Source: Candidatus Zhuqueibacterota bacterium (GTDB lineage Bacteria > KSB1 > UBA2214). Taken from it: a stretch of 7,366 nt of DNA. The stretch spans positions 1 through 7,366 of the forward strand of contig JAKJDB010000114.1 of assembly GCA_022706175.1 (NCBI GenBank). The letters are read 5' to 3'. This document shows positions 1 through 6,067 of the stretch, piece after piece. Within the stretch, counting starts at the first letter, position 1, and the number at the start of each line of letters is the position of its first letter. Position numbers and translations under genes: made by a program. The notes beneath the pieces were generated by a model. It ran no database searches, was not told the origin of the DNA, and worked only from the letters and a program-made list of their open reading frames with translations.

Positions 1-95
1 CCATGAAATCGCAACACACTCAGCAGCGCCGCCGGTCCGCAATCCAACCGGTCGTATTGACGCACCAGTGGATATTTCGTCAGCCGCAGCCTCAT
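1..95 (-). CDS. Peptidase C39 domain protein, probably a peptidase-containing ABC exporter (5' end only)
   Basis: Only the first 31 full codons lie in the window; the gene continues beyond base 1. The protein starts MRLRLTKYPLVRQYDRLDCG and continues with PAALLSVLRFHG. This is the signature of the C39 cysteine peptidase domain: Gln13 (oxyanion-hole position), Cys19 as nucleophile in the DCGPAAL motif, then a helix ending in R-F-H-G. C39 domains usually form the N-terminus of ABC exporters that cut the leader from double-glycine peptides and export the product, acting at the inner membrane. With so little sequence, a stand-alone C39 peptidase is also possible. The ATG at 93-95 is the only good start after an in-frame TGA at 126-128. 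No Shine-Dalgarno sequence precedes it. Confidence 0.72.
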   Translation of the reverse strand, partial: MRLRLTKYPLVRQYDRLDCGPAALLSVLRFH

Positions 96-102
96 GGCAT
101 TT

Positions 103-129
103 ATTACATATTTTCGCAAATACTGTCAA
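103..129 (-). promoter_or_regulatory. Possible promoter for the C39 gene, nearly leaderless
   Basis: On the minus strand TTGACA lies at 124-129 and TGTAAT (5 of 6 to the -10 consensus) at 103-108. The spacer is only 15 bp, shorter than the usual 16-18. Transcription would begin about at the ATG at 95, giving an almost leaderless mRNA, which would fit the lack of a ribosome binding site. The short spacer makes this weak. Confidence 0.22.
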
Positions 130-160
130 GGGACAAAATCGCCACAGGGAAAAAGTTAAA

Positions 161-190
161 AGTTGGAAGTTGGAAGGGTAAAGTTGGAAG
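161..190. repeat. Short AGTTGGAAG repeats
   Basis: AGTTGGAAG occurs at 161-169, 168-176 (overlapping) and 182-190, inside a purine-rich stretch (about 149-230) of A and G runs. It lies between the C39 and AraC genes and is not coding in any frame I can support. It looks like low-complexity intergenic repeat DNA; no function is evident. Confidence 0.55.
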
Positions 191-302
191 GGGGTAGTTA
201 CACTGTAAAAGGGGGAAAAAGAGAAAAAGGGCTGAACCGTGAAACGTTGCGGGGAACAATGCGCCGAAAAAAGACCAAAGGATCTCGGCTGGGACCTGAG
301 CG

Positions 303-647
303 CTATAGGGCGGCGGTCTTATAATCGCAGCACAATCGCCGTTTCTGGTATTCCGAGGGCGTCATGCCCATATGGATGCGGAAAGCGCGGCGGAAGGTTC
401 GCACGGATTGAAAGCCCACCGCTCTGGCCAGCTGGTGCAGGTAGGGATACTGCGGCCACAGCAGGATGGCCCGTTCAATCCGCCTTTTCTCTATCAGTCG
501 GTGCGGCGAAAATGCGAAATGTTCGTGGGTCAGTTCACGCAAAAAAGAAGGAGAAATATGCAGCAAATCTGCCAGCATTTCCACGCCGAAACTAACATTG
601 TGCAGATTTTCCTGGATGATCCGTTCGATCTGGTCCGCGATTCTCAT
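303..647 (-). CDS. Small stand-alone AraC-type HTH transcriptional regulator
   Basis: The 114-residue protein is almost entirely an AraC/XylS DNA-binding domain. The first helix-turn-helix lies at about residues 17-60 (FGVEMLADLLHISPSFLREL, then the RIERA linker) and the second at about 68-100, with the family signature VGFQSVRTFRRAFRIHMGMTPSEY. No ligand-binding or receiver domain is present; full AraC proteins are usually 250-300 residues. The start chosen is the ATG at 645-647, directly before the domain, with a weak GGGAA about 10 nt upstream. A GTG at 696-698 would add 17 residues without domain character; an in-frame stop lies at 714-716. A near-consensus promoter lies at 808-836, leaving a leader of about 150 nt. 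The gene may be the remnant of a larger sensor-regulator. Its target is unknown; the C39 gene lies downstream on the same strand, about 210 bp away. Confidence 0.8.
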   Translation of the reverse strand: MRIADQIERIIQENLHNVSFGVEMLADLLHISPSFLRELTHEHFAFSPHRLIEKRRIERAILLWPQYPYLHQLARAVGFQSVRTFRRAFRIHMGMTPSEYQKRRLCCDYKTAAL

Positions 648-782
648 TTGGCAACATTTCCCATTTGGATGCCAAAATCCTGCTGAACAGCAGCGCACAG
701 CGAGTTGCCACGATCATGATCTGTTGCTCCAGGTCCCCACGTCCCCCCAGCCAACGGTTAAAACCAATCGCAAAAGATAGCG

Positions 783-798
783 ATAAACCGCCGTTTAT
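783..798. promoter_or_regulatory. Inverted repeat at the predicted start of the AraC-gene transcript
   Basis: ATAAAC (783-788) and GTTTAT (793-798) are perfect reverse complements around CGCC. They lie just downstream of the predicted transcription start (about 801), so this could be an operator or a hairpin at the mRNA 5' end. The arms are short (6 bp), so chance is possible. Confidence 0.35.
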
Positions 799-807
799 TC
801 AACTATT

Positions 808-836
808 AGTATAAATAAAATAATCGATTTTGTCAA
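808..836 (-). promoter_or_regulatory. Sigma70-type promoter for the AraC-type gene
   Basis: On the minus strand a perfect -35 TTGACA (831-836), a 17-bp spacer and TATACT (808-813, 5 of 6 to TATAAT) fit a housekeeping promoter very well. The predicted start is near 801. It lies between the terminator of the exopolysaccharide unit and the AraC gene and reads toward the latter. Confidence 0.68.
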
Positions 837-892
837 GCGGATTCGTCAAAAACTGCGAAAAATCTTTACAACAGATTGACCCGCATGTTGTC

Positions 893-929
893 AAAAAAAA
901 CGGGATGCGCCGCCGGGCTGCATCCCGTT
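893..929 (-). terminator. Intrinsic terminator of the epimerase gene and its transcription unit
   Basis: AACGGGATGC (899-908) and GCATCCCGTT (920-929) form a perfect 10-bp GC-rich stem around an 11-nt loop. On the minus strand the stem runs into eight T residues (complement of 893-900). It lies 16 bp past the epimerase stop codon. It should end transcription coming from the epimerase and insulate the AraC gene. Confidence 0.88.
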
Positions 930-945
930 GCTGATGTAATCCAGT

Positions 946-1881
946 TTATTTTTTCATCCACTCCACCACAGCGGCCAGCCCTTTTTTAAAATCCGCGTCC
1001 GGCTTATAGCCGAGGAACTGCTGCGCTTTGCCGATATTGGCCAGCGAATGCTTGACGTCGCCGGGCCGAGAAGGAACATAGTCCACCGCCACCTTGGTCC
1101 CCAGCAGTTCGTTGATCGTCTGCACCAGCGTGTTGATCGTGATGCGGCGGCCGCAGGCGATGTTGAACACTTCGCCGGCCAGCTGCTCATGACCCTCTTC
1201 ACAGGCCAGCAGATTGGCCTGCACCACGTTGGCGATAAAAGTGAAATCGCGCGACTGCTCGCCATCGCCATGCACCTGTGGCGATGCGCCGTTCATGATC
1301 GACAATACGAATTTGGGGATCACAGCAGAGTACTGCGAGTTCGGATCCTGACGCGGACCGAATACATTAAAATAACGCAACGAGACCGTCTCCAGGCCGT
1401 AAAGCCGGGTAAAGACCTGGCAATATTTTTCGCCGGCCATTTTGGACACCGCATAGGGCGACAGGGGTTTGGGCAGCATGTCCTCGGTTTTCGGCATGGC
1501 CTCCAGATCGCCATAGATGGAGGAGGACGAAGCATACACCACCCGGCGTACGCCGGCCTCGCGCGCCGCCTGCAGCACGTTGAGCGTGCCGGCCACATTC
1601 ACCTCGTCGCTGGTGATCGGATCCTTGATGGAACGGGGCACCGACGGCAGGGCCGCCTGATGAAGAATGAAATCCACACCGTTCACCGCTTCGCGCACGA
1701 TATGATAGCTGCGCAGATCGCCCTCCACCAGCTCGATGGCGGAAACAAAGGGCTGCAGATTTTCCCGCTTGCCGGTGGCGAAATTGTCCAGCACCCGCAC
1801 GCGTTCGCCGCGTTGCAGCAACGCCTCCACCAGATTGGAGCCGATAAATCCGGCGCCGCCGGTCACCAGATAAAAAGCCAT
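946..1881 (-). CDS. NAD-dependent UDP-sugar 4-epimerase-type enzyme (extended SDR family)
   Basis: This 311-residue protein is a complete extended short-chain dehydrogenase of the GalE/WbpP kind. The NAD-binding GGAGFIG motif is at residues 8-14, with acidic D32 at the end of the second strand for the adenosine ribose. HQAALPSVPRSIKDP (74-88) is typical of UDP-GlcNAc/UDP-Glc 4-epimerases. The catalytic Ser cluster is at 118-121 and the YxxxK pair is Y143/K147, followed by RYFNVFGPRQDP (169-180), usual for the substrate-binding half. It would interconvert a UDP-hexose or UDP-N-acetylhexosamine in the cytoplasm as precursor for the polysaccharide; the exact substrate cannot be read from sequence, and a 4,6-dehydratase or uronate epimerase role is less likely. 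The start is firm: AGAGGAG (1888-1894) lies 6 nt before the ATG. The broken RAYT gene ends 15 bp upstream, so expression probably depends on read-through from the sugar transferase side. Confidence 0.93.
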   Translation of the reverse strand: MAFYLVTGGAGFIGSNLVEALLQRGERVRVLDNFATGKRENLQPFVSAIELVEGDLRSYHIVREAVNGVDFILHQAALPSVPRSIKDPITSDEVNVAGTLNVLQAAREAGVRRVVYASSSSIYGDLEAMPKTEDMLPKPLSPYAVSKMAGEKYCQVFTRLYGLETVSLRYFNVFGPRQDPNSQYSAVIPKFVLSIMNGASPQVHGDGEQSRDFTFIANVVQANLLACEEGHEQLAGEVFNIACGRRITINTLVQTINELLGTKVAVDYVPSRPGDVKHSLANIGKAQQFLGYKPDADFKKGLAAVVEWMKK

Positions 1882-1896
1882 GAGCGTCTCCTCTAA

Positions 1897-2409
1897 TCAG
1901 TAAAACCATTCCCAGTCGATCAAGTGCTGATAAAACGGATGCGCGGTCGAGAAGCGATAGAGTTCCGCGGATTCGGCCAAATTTTTGCGCACCGGATTTT
2001 GATGGATATAATGCAGAGTGTTGAGAAATTCCTTGTATCCATGGATCGCGTGATCATAAAAGCCCTGTTGCCAGAATCTTCCTTCGCGCTGTTTTAATCG
2101 GTTTATTCGTAATGCAGTGTATTTGTCAATGCCGGCTATTATCTGATCAAGCTTTTTGTCGCCGACCACAGCGAGTATCAGATGATAGTGGTCGTTCATC
2201 ACCACAAAACCGCCCAATCGGGCAAAGCCGTGATCAACGTTCCATATATAGGAAGCGATGAGTTCCAGAGCAAATGATTCCGAATTGAGGTCGCCATGGT
2301 CACGATCGAGAACGCATTAGCTGATGTGATAGGCCTGATTGACCGCCGAAAACCGGCCCTTGCGCAGATTCGATTGATGGGGCGAATCGTTTTTCGCCAT
2401 CGCATTCAT
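1897..2409 (-). pseudogene. REP-associated tyrosine transposase (RAYT, Y1_Tnp/TnpA-REP family), interrupted by a stop codon
   Basis: Read from the ATG at 2407-2409 (or 2398-2400), the frame gives about 30 residues ending LRKGRFSAVNQAYHIS, then TAA (2317-2319). The same frame continues open with CVLDRDHGDL through to a TGA at 1897-1899, so the gene is split by one nonsense codon rather than a frameshift. The rest carries the RAYT hallmarks in order: VVMNDHYHLIL (the HxH metal-binding motif), IDKYTALRINR (likely catalytic Tyr), RFWQQGFYDHAI and YIHQNPVRKNL. RAYTs are single-domain HUH-type nucleases of about 150-200 residues that act on REP hairpins; the uninterrupted length here (170 codons) fits. 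Two intact REP hairpins lie just upstream at 2491-2653. A shorter product restarting near 2217 would keep HxH and Tyr but lose the N-terminal strand. A CAA-to-TAA change or a sequencing error could explain the stop. Confidence 0.86.
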
Positions 2410-2441
2410 AGGCCGTTTTTTATGCGTTTACAATCATCAAC

Positions 2442-2460
2442 CCCCATCGGCGGCATGGCT
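2442..2460 (-). repeat. Degenerate REP half
   Basis: CCCCATCGGCGGC at 2442-2454 is identical to the corresponding part of the intact REP at 2624-2653. The second stem arm is reduced to GGC and the GTAGGAG head is missing. It is read as a decayed copy in minus orientation, nearest the RAYT start. Confidence 0.35.
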
Positions 2461-2490
2461 TTGTTCACGTCCGCCGGGCCCCACACGCTT

Positions 2491-2519
2491 TGTAGGAGCC
2501 GGCTCTGCCGGCGACGGGT
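2491..2519 (+). repeat. REP hairpin 1 (plus orientation)
   Basis: The element has the head TGTAGGA, then arm GCCGGC (2498-2503), loop TCT and arm GCCGGC (2507-2512), then GACGGGT. The GTAG/GGAG tetranucleotide beside a GC-rich imperfect palindrome is the usual layout of REP sequences recognised by RAYT proteins. It faces REP 2 at 2624-2653 in inverted orientation, giving a REPIN-like pair of 163 bp. Confidence 0.76.
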
Positions 2520-2550
2520 CGCGGCAAAAATTTTATTTTACCCCATATTT

Positions 2551-2573
2551 CCATCGGCGGCGACAACGCCGTT
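2551..2573 (-). repeat. Degenerate REP between the two intact ones
   Basis: CCATCGGCGGC (2551-2561) matches the foot and first arm of the minus-orientation REP. The second arm is reduced (CGCCG, 2567-2571) and the head is lost. A weaker hairpin CGGCG/CGCCG remains. It is probably a decayed REP copy. Confidence 0.35.
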
Positions 2574-2587
2574 TTAAATTCATTCGT

Positions 2588-2628
2588 GATGGCTTGATCC
2601 GCTCGACGTTTGCCCTTCACCGCACCCC
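2588..2628 (+). repeat. 41-bp direct repeat, copy A
   Basis: This segment matches 2676-2716 at 34 of 41 positions without gaps, offset 88 bp. Mismatches fall in three small clusters (TT/GG, GA/AT and GCA/ATG). Its end overlaps the foot of REP 2. It is either a local duplication carrying or flanking the REP, or two copies of a longer interspersed element. Confidence 0.8.
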
Positions 2629-2653
2629 ATCGGCGGCTGAGCCGCCTCCTACA
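2624..2653 (-). repeat. REP hairpin 2 (minus orientation)
   Basis: Read on the minus strand: head TGTAGGA, arm GGCGGC, loop TCA, arm GCCGCC, then GATGGGG. It matches REP 1 except for a C-to-G change in the first arm matched by G-to-C in the second, plus loop and foot changes. The stem is therefore conserved while its sequence differs, which supports selection on the hairpin. Confidence 0.76.
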
Positions 2654-2675
2654 ACGTCGTCTGCTATTAACACGC

Positions 2676-2716
2676 GATGGCGGGATCCGCTCATCGTTTG
2701 CCCTTCACCATGCCCC
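2676..2716 (+). repeat. 41-bp direct repeat, copy B
   Basis: Partner of 2588-2628 (34 of 41 identical). It ends 8 bp before the stop codon of the sugar transferase (2725-2727), so it sits directly at the 3' end of that gene. The two copies flank REP 2. Confidence 0.8.
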
Positions 2717-2724
2717 AAACCACC

Positions 2725-4725
2725 TTATTTGCTCCGCTGCCCGCGAAAAATAATATTGACCACGGCTTTGCCGAGATACTGCAAATCGGTGCGCAACGGC
2801 TTGATCTGTTTTTTCCGCAGATACTCCATCTCGGAAGCCACGATCTGATCAAAGGTCTTGGGCATGTCCGCATAAAAAGGCGGGATCAATCCGGGCTTGA
2901 ACTGCACCCGCAGCTCCTGCAGCTCTTTGGGATACAGGCTGAAATAATGTCCGCTGAGGGCGCGCACACCCACCAGGGTGATATCGCCGCGGATCCAGTT
3001 GTACAGCTGCGGCAGCTCGTCGATCCACAGGCTGCGCATCACCTTGCCCCATTCGGTGACGCGAAAATCGTCCTGAAACTTGCCGCCGCTGGCCAGATGA
3101 TGGTTCTCGAAAACATACTCCTGAATATATTCGGAATAGGGATGCATGGTGCGGAACTTGTGCAGCTCGATGACCCGGCCGCCATAGCCGATCTTCTTGA
3201 TCTTGATCAGCGGTCCGTAGGAAGGGGTGATGTCCATGGACGGCGTCTTGATCTTTTGCGCGATGTAATACAGGTTGTTGTGAATCGTTTTGGCAGCTAC
3301 GATTTTGAATCCGCAAAAGCTCAACCGGCCGAACAGCTCGGCGCGCGACAGCACCCGTCTGCGGCCTTTGGTGAGGATAAAATAGATTTTCTTCAGCACT
3401 GGCAGTTTGGGCCAGATGCGGAAAAAGAAAAAATGGATCGAATACAAAATCATCGCCAGCAGTTCCGGGTATTTGTCCAGAAACCGCTGCCGCACCCGCT
3501 CGATGGGCTCTTTGCAGCCGATGAAATAGCCGCCGTTCTGCAGCTTGGCGTGCACCGCGAGAAAATAGTAATTGATCCGGCGGAAATCATTGACCCGGTG
3601 CAGGTTGACGAACACCCGCAGCGAAGCATCCCCCAGCACCTCAATGTTGTACGGCGTATGAGTGTCCAGCGCCAGACACTCGGAGGCCTGCAGCTCCTGC
3701 AGTTGAACCTGGCTTTCGATAAACGCGAACAGCTCCGGAACTTTTCTCTGTATGGACTCGCACAGCAGCCGGCGGCATCCCCCGCCGTTTACGCCTCCAT
3801 TCTTGGCCGGAATCTTGAGCTCCTCCTGCCGCAACGCCGACACCACCTGATCCAGAGAGTCGACATCCTCCTCATCCGTCCACCCATGGCGTTTGAAAAA
3901 ATAGACGATCGACAGCAGACTGGAGGACAGGCTGTACAGCAGAATGGACCCAAAGATGATGGTGCGGGAAAAATCAAAAAGCCCCAAGGCAAAGATCATC
4001 ACGGACATCAGTCCGGCCATGAGCACCGGCGTGATGAAAGAGGGCCACAGGGCGTGATAGATGTTTTTATAATGCCGCTTTTCAAACTTGGTGGTCACCC
4101 CCACCACATAGAGCCAGGCGCCGGCCAAGAAAAGAAATATCCCGATGTCTCTGTCCGTTAAATGCCATGACCGGGTATGCAAAACATCCACAGCATAAAA
4201 AGCCACGGCCAACAGAAAGAAATCCGCCAGCGCCAGACGGACCGACAAAGCCGCTTTGCGAAATCTTAACCGGCCCTCCAAGGACGGCCTGGAAGGAAAA
4301 AACCCGGGAAACAGATTCCGCCAGGCGATCTCCAGCAGCAGGAACAGCGCCAGGCTGCCGAAGACCACGATGCGGGAAAACTTAATAGCGCCGAACAAAA
4401 TGATGGCCAGAGAGACCAGATAGAGCGCGGCGGCGCCGAATTTCACCTCGGTGACGAGAAAACGCCTCCGGTCGGCATAGATGCGCAGGTCGAATTTCTT
4501 GAACCAGAAAGAGGTGAAAAACCAGACCACGCAAACATAGAGCAGCAGCTTGGCATAGCTGTGCGTCAGTTTCAACGTAGCCTCAGCCAAAAGATGCATC
4601 GAAAAGAAGGAAAAGAGCAATAAAATAAAATCGATGCCGATGGCTGCCAGCAGCCGTTTTGTTTCTCTGTCATGCATCCGGTTCCCCCGAGAAGGTGCAC
4701 TCTCAAAAAAAGATTGATCGTCCAT
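2725..4725 (-). CDS. Initiating sugar-phosphate transferase (Bac_transf, polyprenyl-phosphate type) with duplicated membrane module
   Basis: The 666-residue inner-membrane enzyme is expected to transfer a sugar 1-phosphate from a UDP-sugar to polyprenyl phosphate, the first step of repeat-unit assembly. Two similar membrane modules occupy about residues 24-136 and 160-272; each ends in FSR-x3-FGS (116-124 and 252-260). Residues about 350-492 resemble the C-terminal half of a methyltransferase (LALDTHTPYN, NLHRVNDFRRIN, KLQNGGYFIG, CGFKIVAAKTIHNNLYYIAQK), without a SAM-binding glycine loop. The catalytic domain spans about 500-665: YGPLIKIKKIGYGG, KFRTMHPYSEY (523-533), DELPQLYN with the catalytic Asp-Glu pair D569/E570, RGDITLVGVRAL (579-590; A589 where Pro is usual) and KPGLIPPFYAD. 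The usual KRxxD re-entrant helix before GP is absent. The ATG at 4725 has no clear ribosome binding site; the one at 4677 (MHDRETKR) has GGGGGA about 5 nt upstream and may be the true start. The YjbH-like gene ends 69 bp upstream. Confidence 0.92.
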   Translation of the reverse strand: MDDQSFFESAPSRGNRMHDRETKRLLAAIGIDFILLLFSFFSMHLLAEATLKLTHSYAKLLLYVCVVWFFTSFWFKKFDLRIYADRRRFLVTEVKFGAAALYLVSLAIILFGAIKFSRIVVFGSLALFLLLEIAWRNLFPGFFPSRPSLEGRLRFRKAALSVRLALADFFLLAVAFYAVDVLHTRSWHLTDRDIGIFLFLAGAWLYVVGVTTKFEKRHYKNIYHALWPSFITPVLMAGLMSVMIFALGLFDFSRTIIFGSILLYSLSSSLLSIVYFFKRHGWTDEEDVDSLDQVVSALRQEELKIPAKNGGVNGGGCRRLLCESIQRKVPELFAFIESQVQLQELQASECLALDTHTPYNIEVLGDASLRVFVNLHRVNDFRRINYYFLAVHAKLQNGGYFIGCKEPIERVRQRFLDKYPELLAMILYSIHFFFFRIWPKLPVLKKIYFILTKGRRRVLSRAELFGRLSFCGFKIVAAKTIHNNLYYIAQKIKTPSMDITPSYGPLIKIKKIGYGGRVIELHKFRTMHPYSEYIQEYVFENHHLASGGKFQDDFRVTEWGKVMRSLWIDELPQLYNWIRGDITLVGVRALSGHYFSLYPKELQELRVQFKPGLIPPFYADMPKTFDQIVASEMEYLRKKQIKPLRTDLQYLGKAVVNIIFRGQRSK

Positions 4726-4794
4726 AGCACGTTATGTAACGGCGACGCGGCCTGTAACCGTCAGCGCCGCCGCAAGAGTTAGAAACAAAAACCG

Positions 4795-6051
4795 TCAGCG
4801 CAAATAGCCCGCCGCCTTTTTCCACAAGCCCAGATTGTTGCGAATGTAGCCCGGCAGCAGCCGTTTCGGCAGATCCGCCAGATCCTGGCCGGTGGATATC
4901 GTCACGCCGGTCTCAACCGGTCCGCCGATGGTATAGACCTCATTGGTGGCCTGATAGCCCAGCTGCAGAGTGCCGGGCGACACCACCCGCAGCCGCGCCG
5001 GCCGCGACGAGCGTTTCGGCGGCAGCGGAATTTTCAGACGCACGCCGCCAAAACGGTCGATGTTGGTTTTGGCCCCGTACACGCCGATCTCCGCATCGCC
5101 CCAGATCCGCGTCGCTTCGATCTGCCAGCCGTGATCCTCATGCAGATACTCGGCATACTGCAGGCCGACGATGAGATCGATCTGACTGAAAATATATTTC
5201 CCTTGCGCACGGTAGGTCCAGCGGCCTAAAGGAGAATAGTTCCACTTTTTGTCCTGATACAAAAGAAATCCGCTGTACTCGGCCGCAGCGCCCAGATGAA
5301 CATGGCGGTCGAAAAAATAATAGCCGCATTCGGCCGCTGCGCCATAGCGATCCGGATGAAAGCCGCCGGTGCTGAAAGAGGCGAATCCATCGCCTGGCAG
5401 GCGCAACCATTGGTTAAGCACTGCGCGCGACAGCCGCACTTCATCCGTGTACAGGCCGATCTCATCATGCAGCGGCGCCAGGGCCTGCACCAGCAGCCGG
5501 CCGCCGCGCCACAGAGTGGTCGACAGCTCGGGCAGCAGATTCACATTAATTTTCAGACGGTCGTCGTAATTGCCCAGTTGAAAAGCGACCCCGGGCCGGA
5601 CCGTCACATCCACACGGCCAAAACTGGATTCAGCGCGGCTGGTCCACTGAGCCGTCGACAAAGCGCCATGACCTTTATCAATGACCAGAGCGTCCGCCAG
5701 CGCACGGGCCTCCAGACCCCCGGAGATGAATTCGCGATAGGCGGACAAGGGGACATAGATAGTACAGATCGCCAGATCGCGGTTGCGCGGCGTCAGCGCC
5801 ACTACTTTCACGTCGACCAGCTTTTCGTTGAGCGCGGCCAGCGCCACGCCTGCGGCTGTCACTTCGTTGCGGAAAACCCGGTTCTCGTAATCCACATACA
5901 ACGTGTCGTCGCCCGCAGCGGCCAGGGACAAATTCTCAAAGCCCTGCTGCGCCAGCGCCTGCTCACACTCGAATAGAAAAGAGTGCGGCCGCTCCGCAGC
6001 GGCTTGCTGCAACAGCACCAGCCACAAAAATCCGCACACTGCTTTATACAT
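4795..6051 (-). CDS. YjbH-like exopolysaccharide-associated envelope protein
   Basis: The 418-residue protein begins MYKAVCGFLWLVLLQQAAA, a cleavable signal peptide with likely cleavage after AAA at 17-19. The rest is rich in short amphipathic and aromatic strands, as in the YjbH (DUF940) family of predicted outer-membrane beta-barrel proteins found in exopolysaccharide operons. Family-like stretches are FASFSTGGFHPDRYGAAAEC (223-242), FDRHVHLGAAAEYSG (247-261), DLIVGLQYAEYLHEDHGWQIEATRIW (292-317), RFGGVRLKIPLPPKR (333-347) and a C-terminal LLPGYIRNNLGLW (398-410). E. coli YjbH is near 700 residues, so this is a shorter form. It probably sits in the outer membrane and helps export or modify the polysaccharide; its biochemical role is not established. 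The ATG at 6051 is preferred because the ribosome binding site directly abuts the in-frame ATG at 6060, leaving no spacing for that one. It is the first gene of the presumed operon. Confidence 0.83.
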   Translation of the reverse strand: MYKAVCGFLWLVLLQQAAAERPHSFLFECEQALAQQGFENLSLAAAGDDTLYVDYENRVFRNEVTAAGVALAALNEKLVDVKVVALTPRNRDLAICTIYVPLSAYREFISGGLEARALADALVIDKGHGALSTAQWTSRAESSFGRVDVTVRPGVAFQLGNYDDRLKINVNLLPELSTTLWRGGRLLVQALAPLHDEIGLYTDEVRLSRAVLNQWLRLPGDGFASFSTGGFHPDRYGAAAECGYYFFDRHVHLGAAAEYSGFLLYQDKKWNYSPLGRWTYRAQGKYIFSQIDLIVGLQYAEYLHEDHGWQIEATRIWGDAEIGVYGAKTNIDRFGGVRLKIPLPPKRSSRPARLRVVSPGTLQLGYQATNEVYTIGGPVETGVTISTGQDLADLPKRLLPGYIRNNLGLWKKAAGYLR

Positions 6052-6060
6052 ACCGCCCAT

Positions 6061-6067
6061 CCTCCTC
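6061..6067 (-). promoter_or_regulatory. Ribosome binding site that decides the YjbH-like start
   Basis: GAGGAGG on the minus strand ends at 6061, immediately before the ATG at 6058-6060 (spacing 0) and 9 nt before the ATG at 6049-6051. Only the second start has a workable spacing, and it also gives the better signal peptide. Confidence 0.75.

Noticed and set aside
3..197. Plus-strand frame of 64 codons at the left edge
   Set aside because: Its first part is the reverse complement of the C39 active-site region, and its end is the AGTTGGAAG low-complexity tract.
1048..1896. Plus-strand frame of 282 codons opposite the epimerase
   Set aside because: Antisense shadow of an unmistakable SDR enzyme; no ribosome binding site or family features.
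2677..4161. Long plus-strand open frame (494 codons) opposite the sugar transferase
   Set aside because: It lies antisense to a gene with clear catalytic motifs, is rich in His, Gln and Pro as antisense frames of GC-rich genes are, and matches no family I know.
4732..4743. Small inverted repeat CGTTA/TAACG upstream of the sugar transferase
   Set aside because: Five-base arms, no promoter beside it; within chance expectation.
4756..4801. Direct repeat AACCGTCAGCGC at 4756-4767 and 4790-4801 between the YjbH-like and sugar transferase genes
   Set aside because: Exact 12-base match but only two copies, one overlapping a stop codon; no hairpin or T-run, so no function can be argued.
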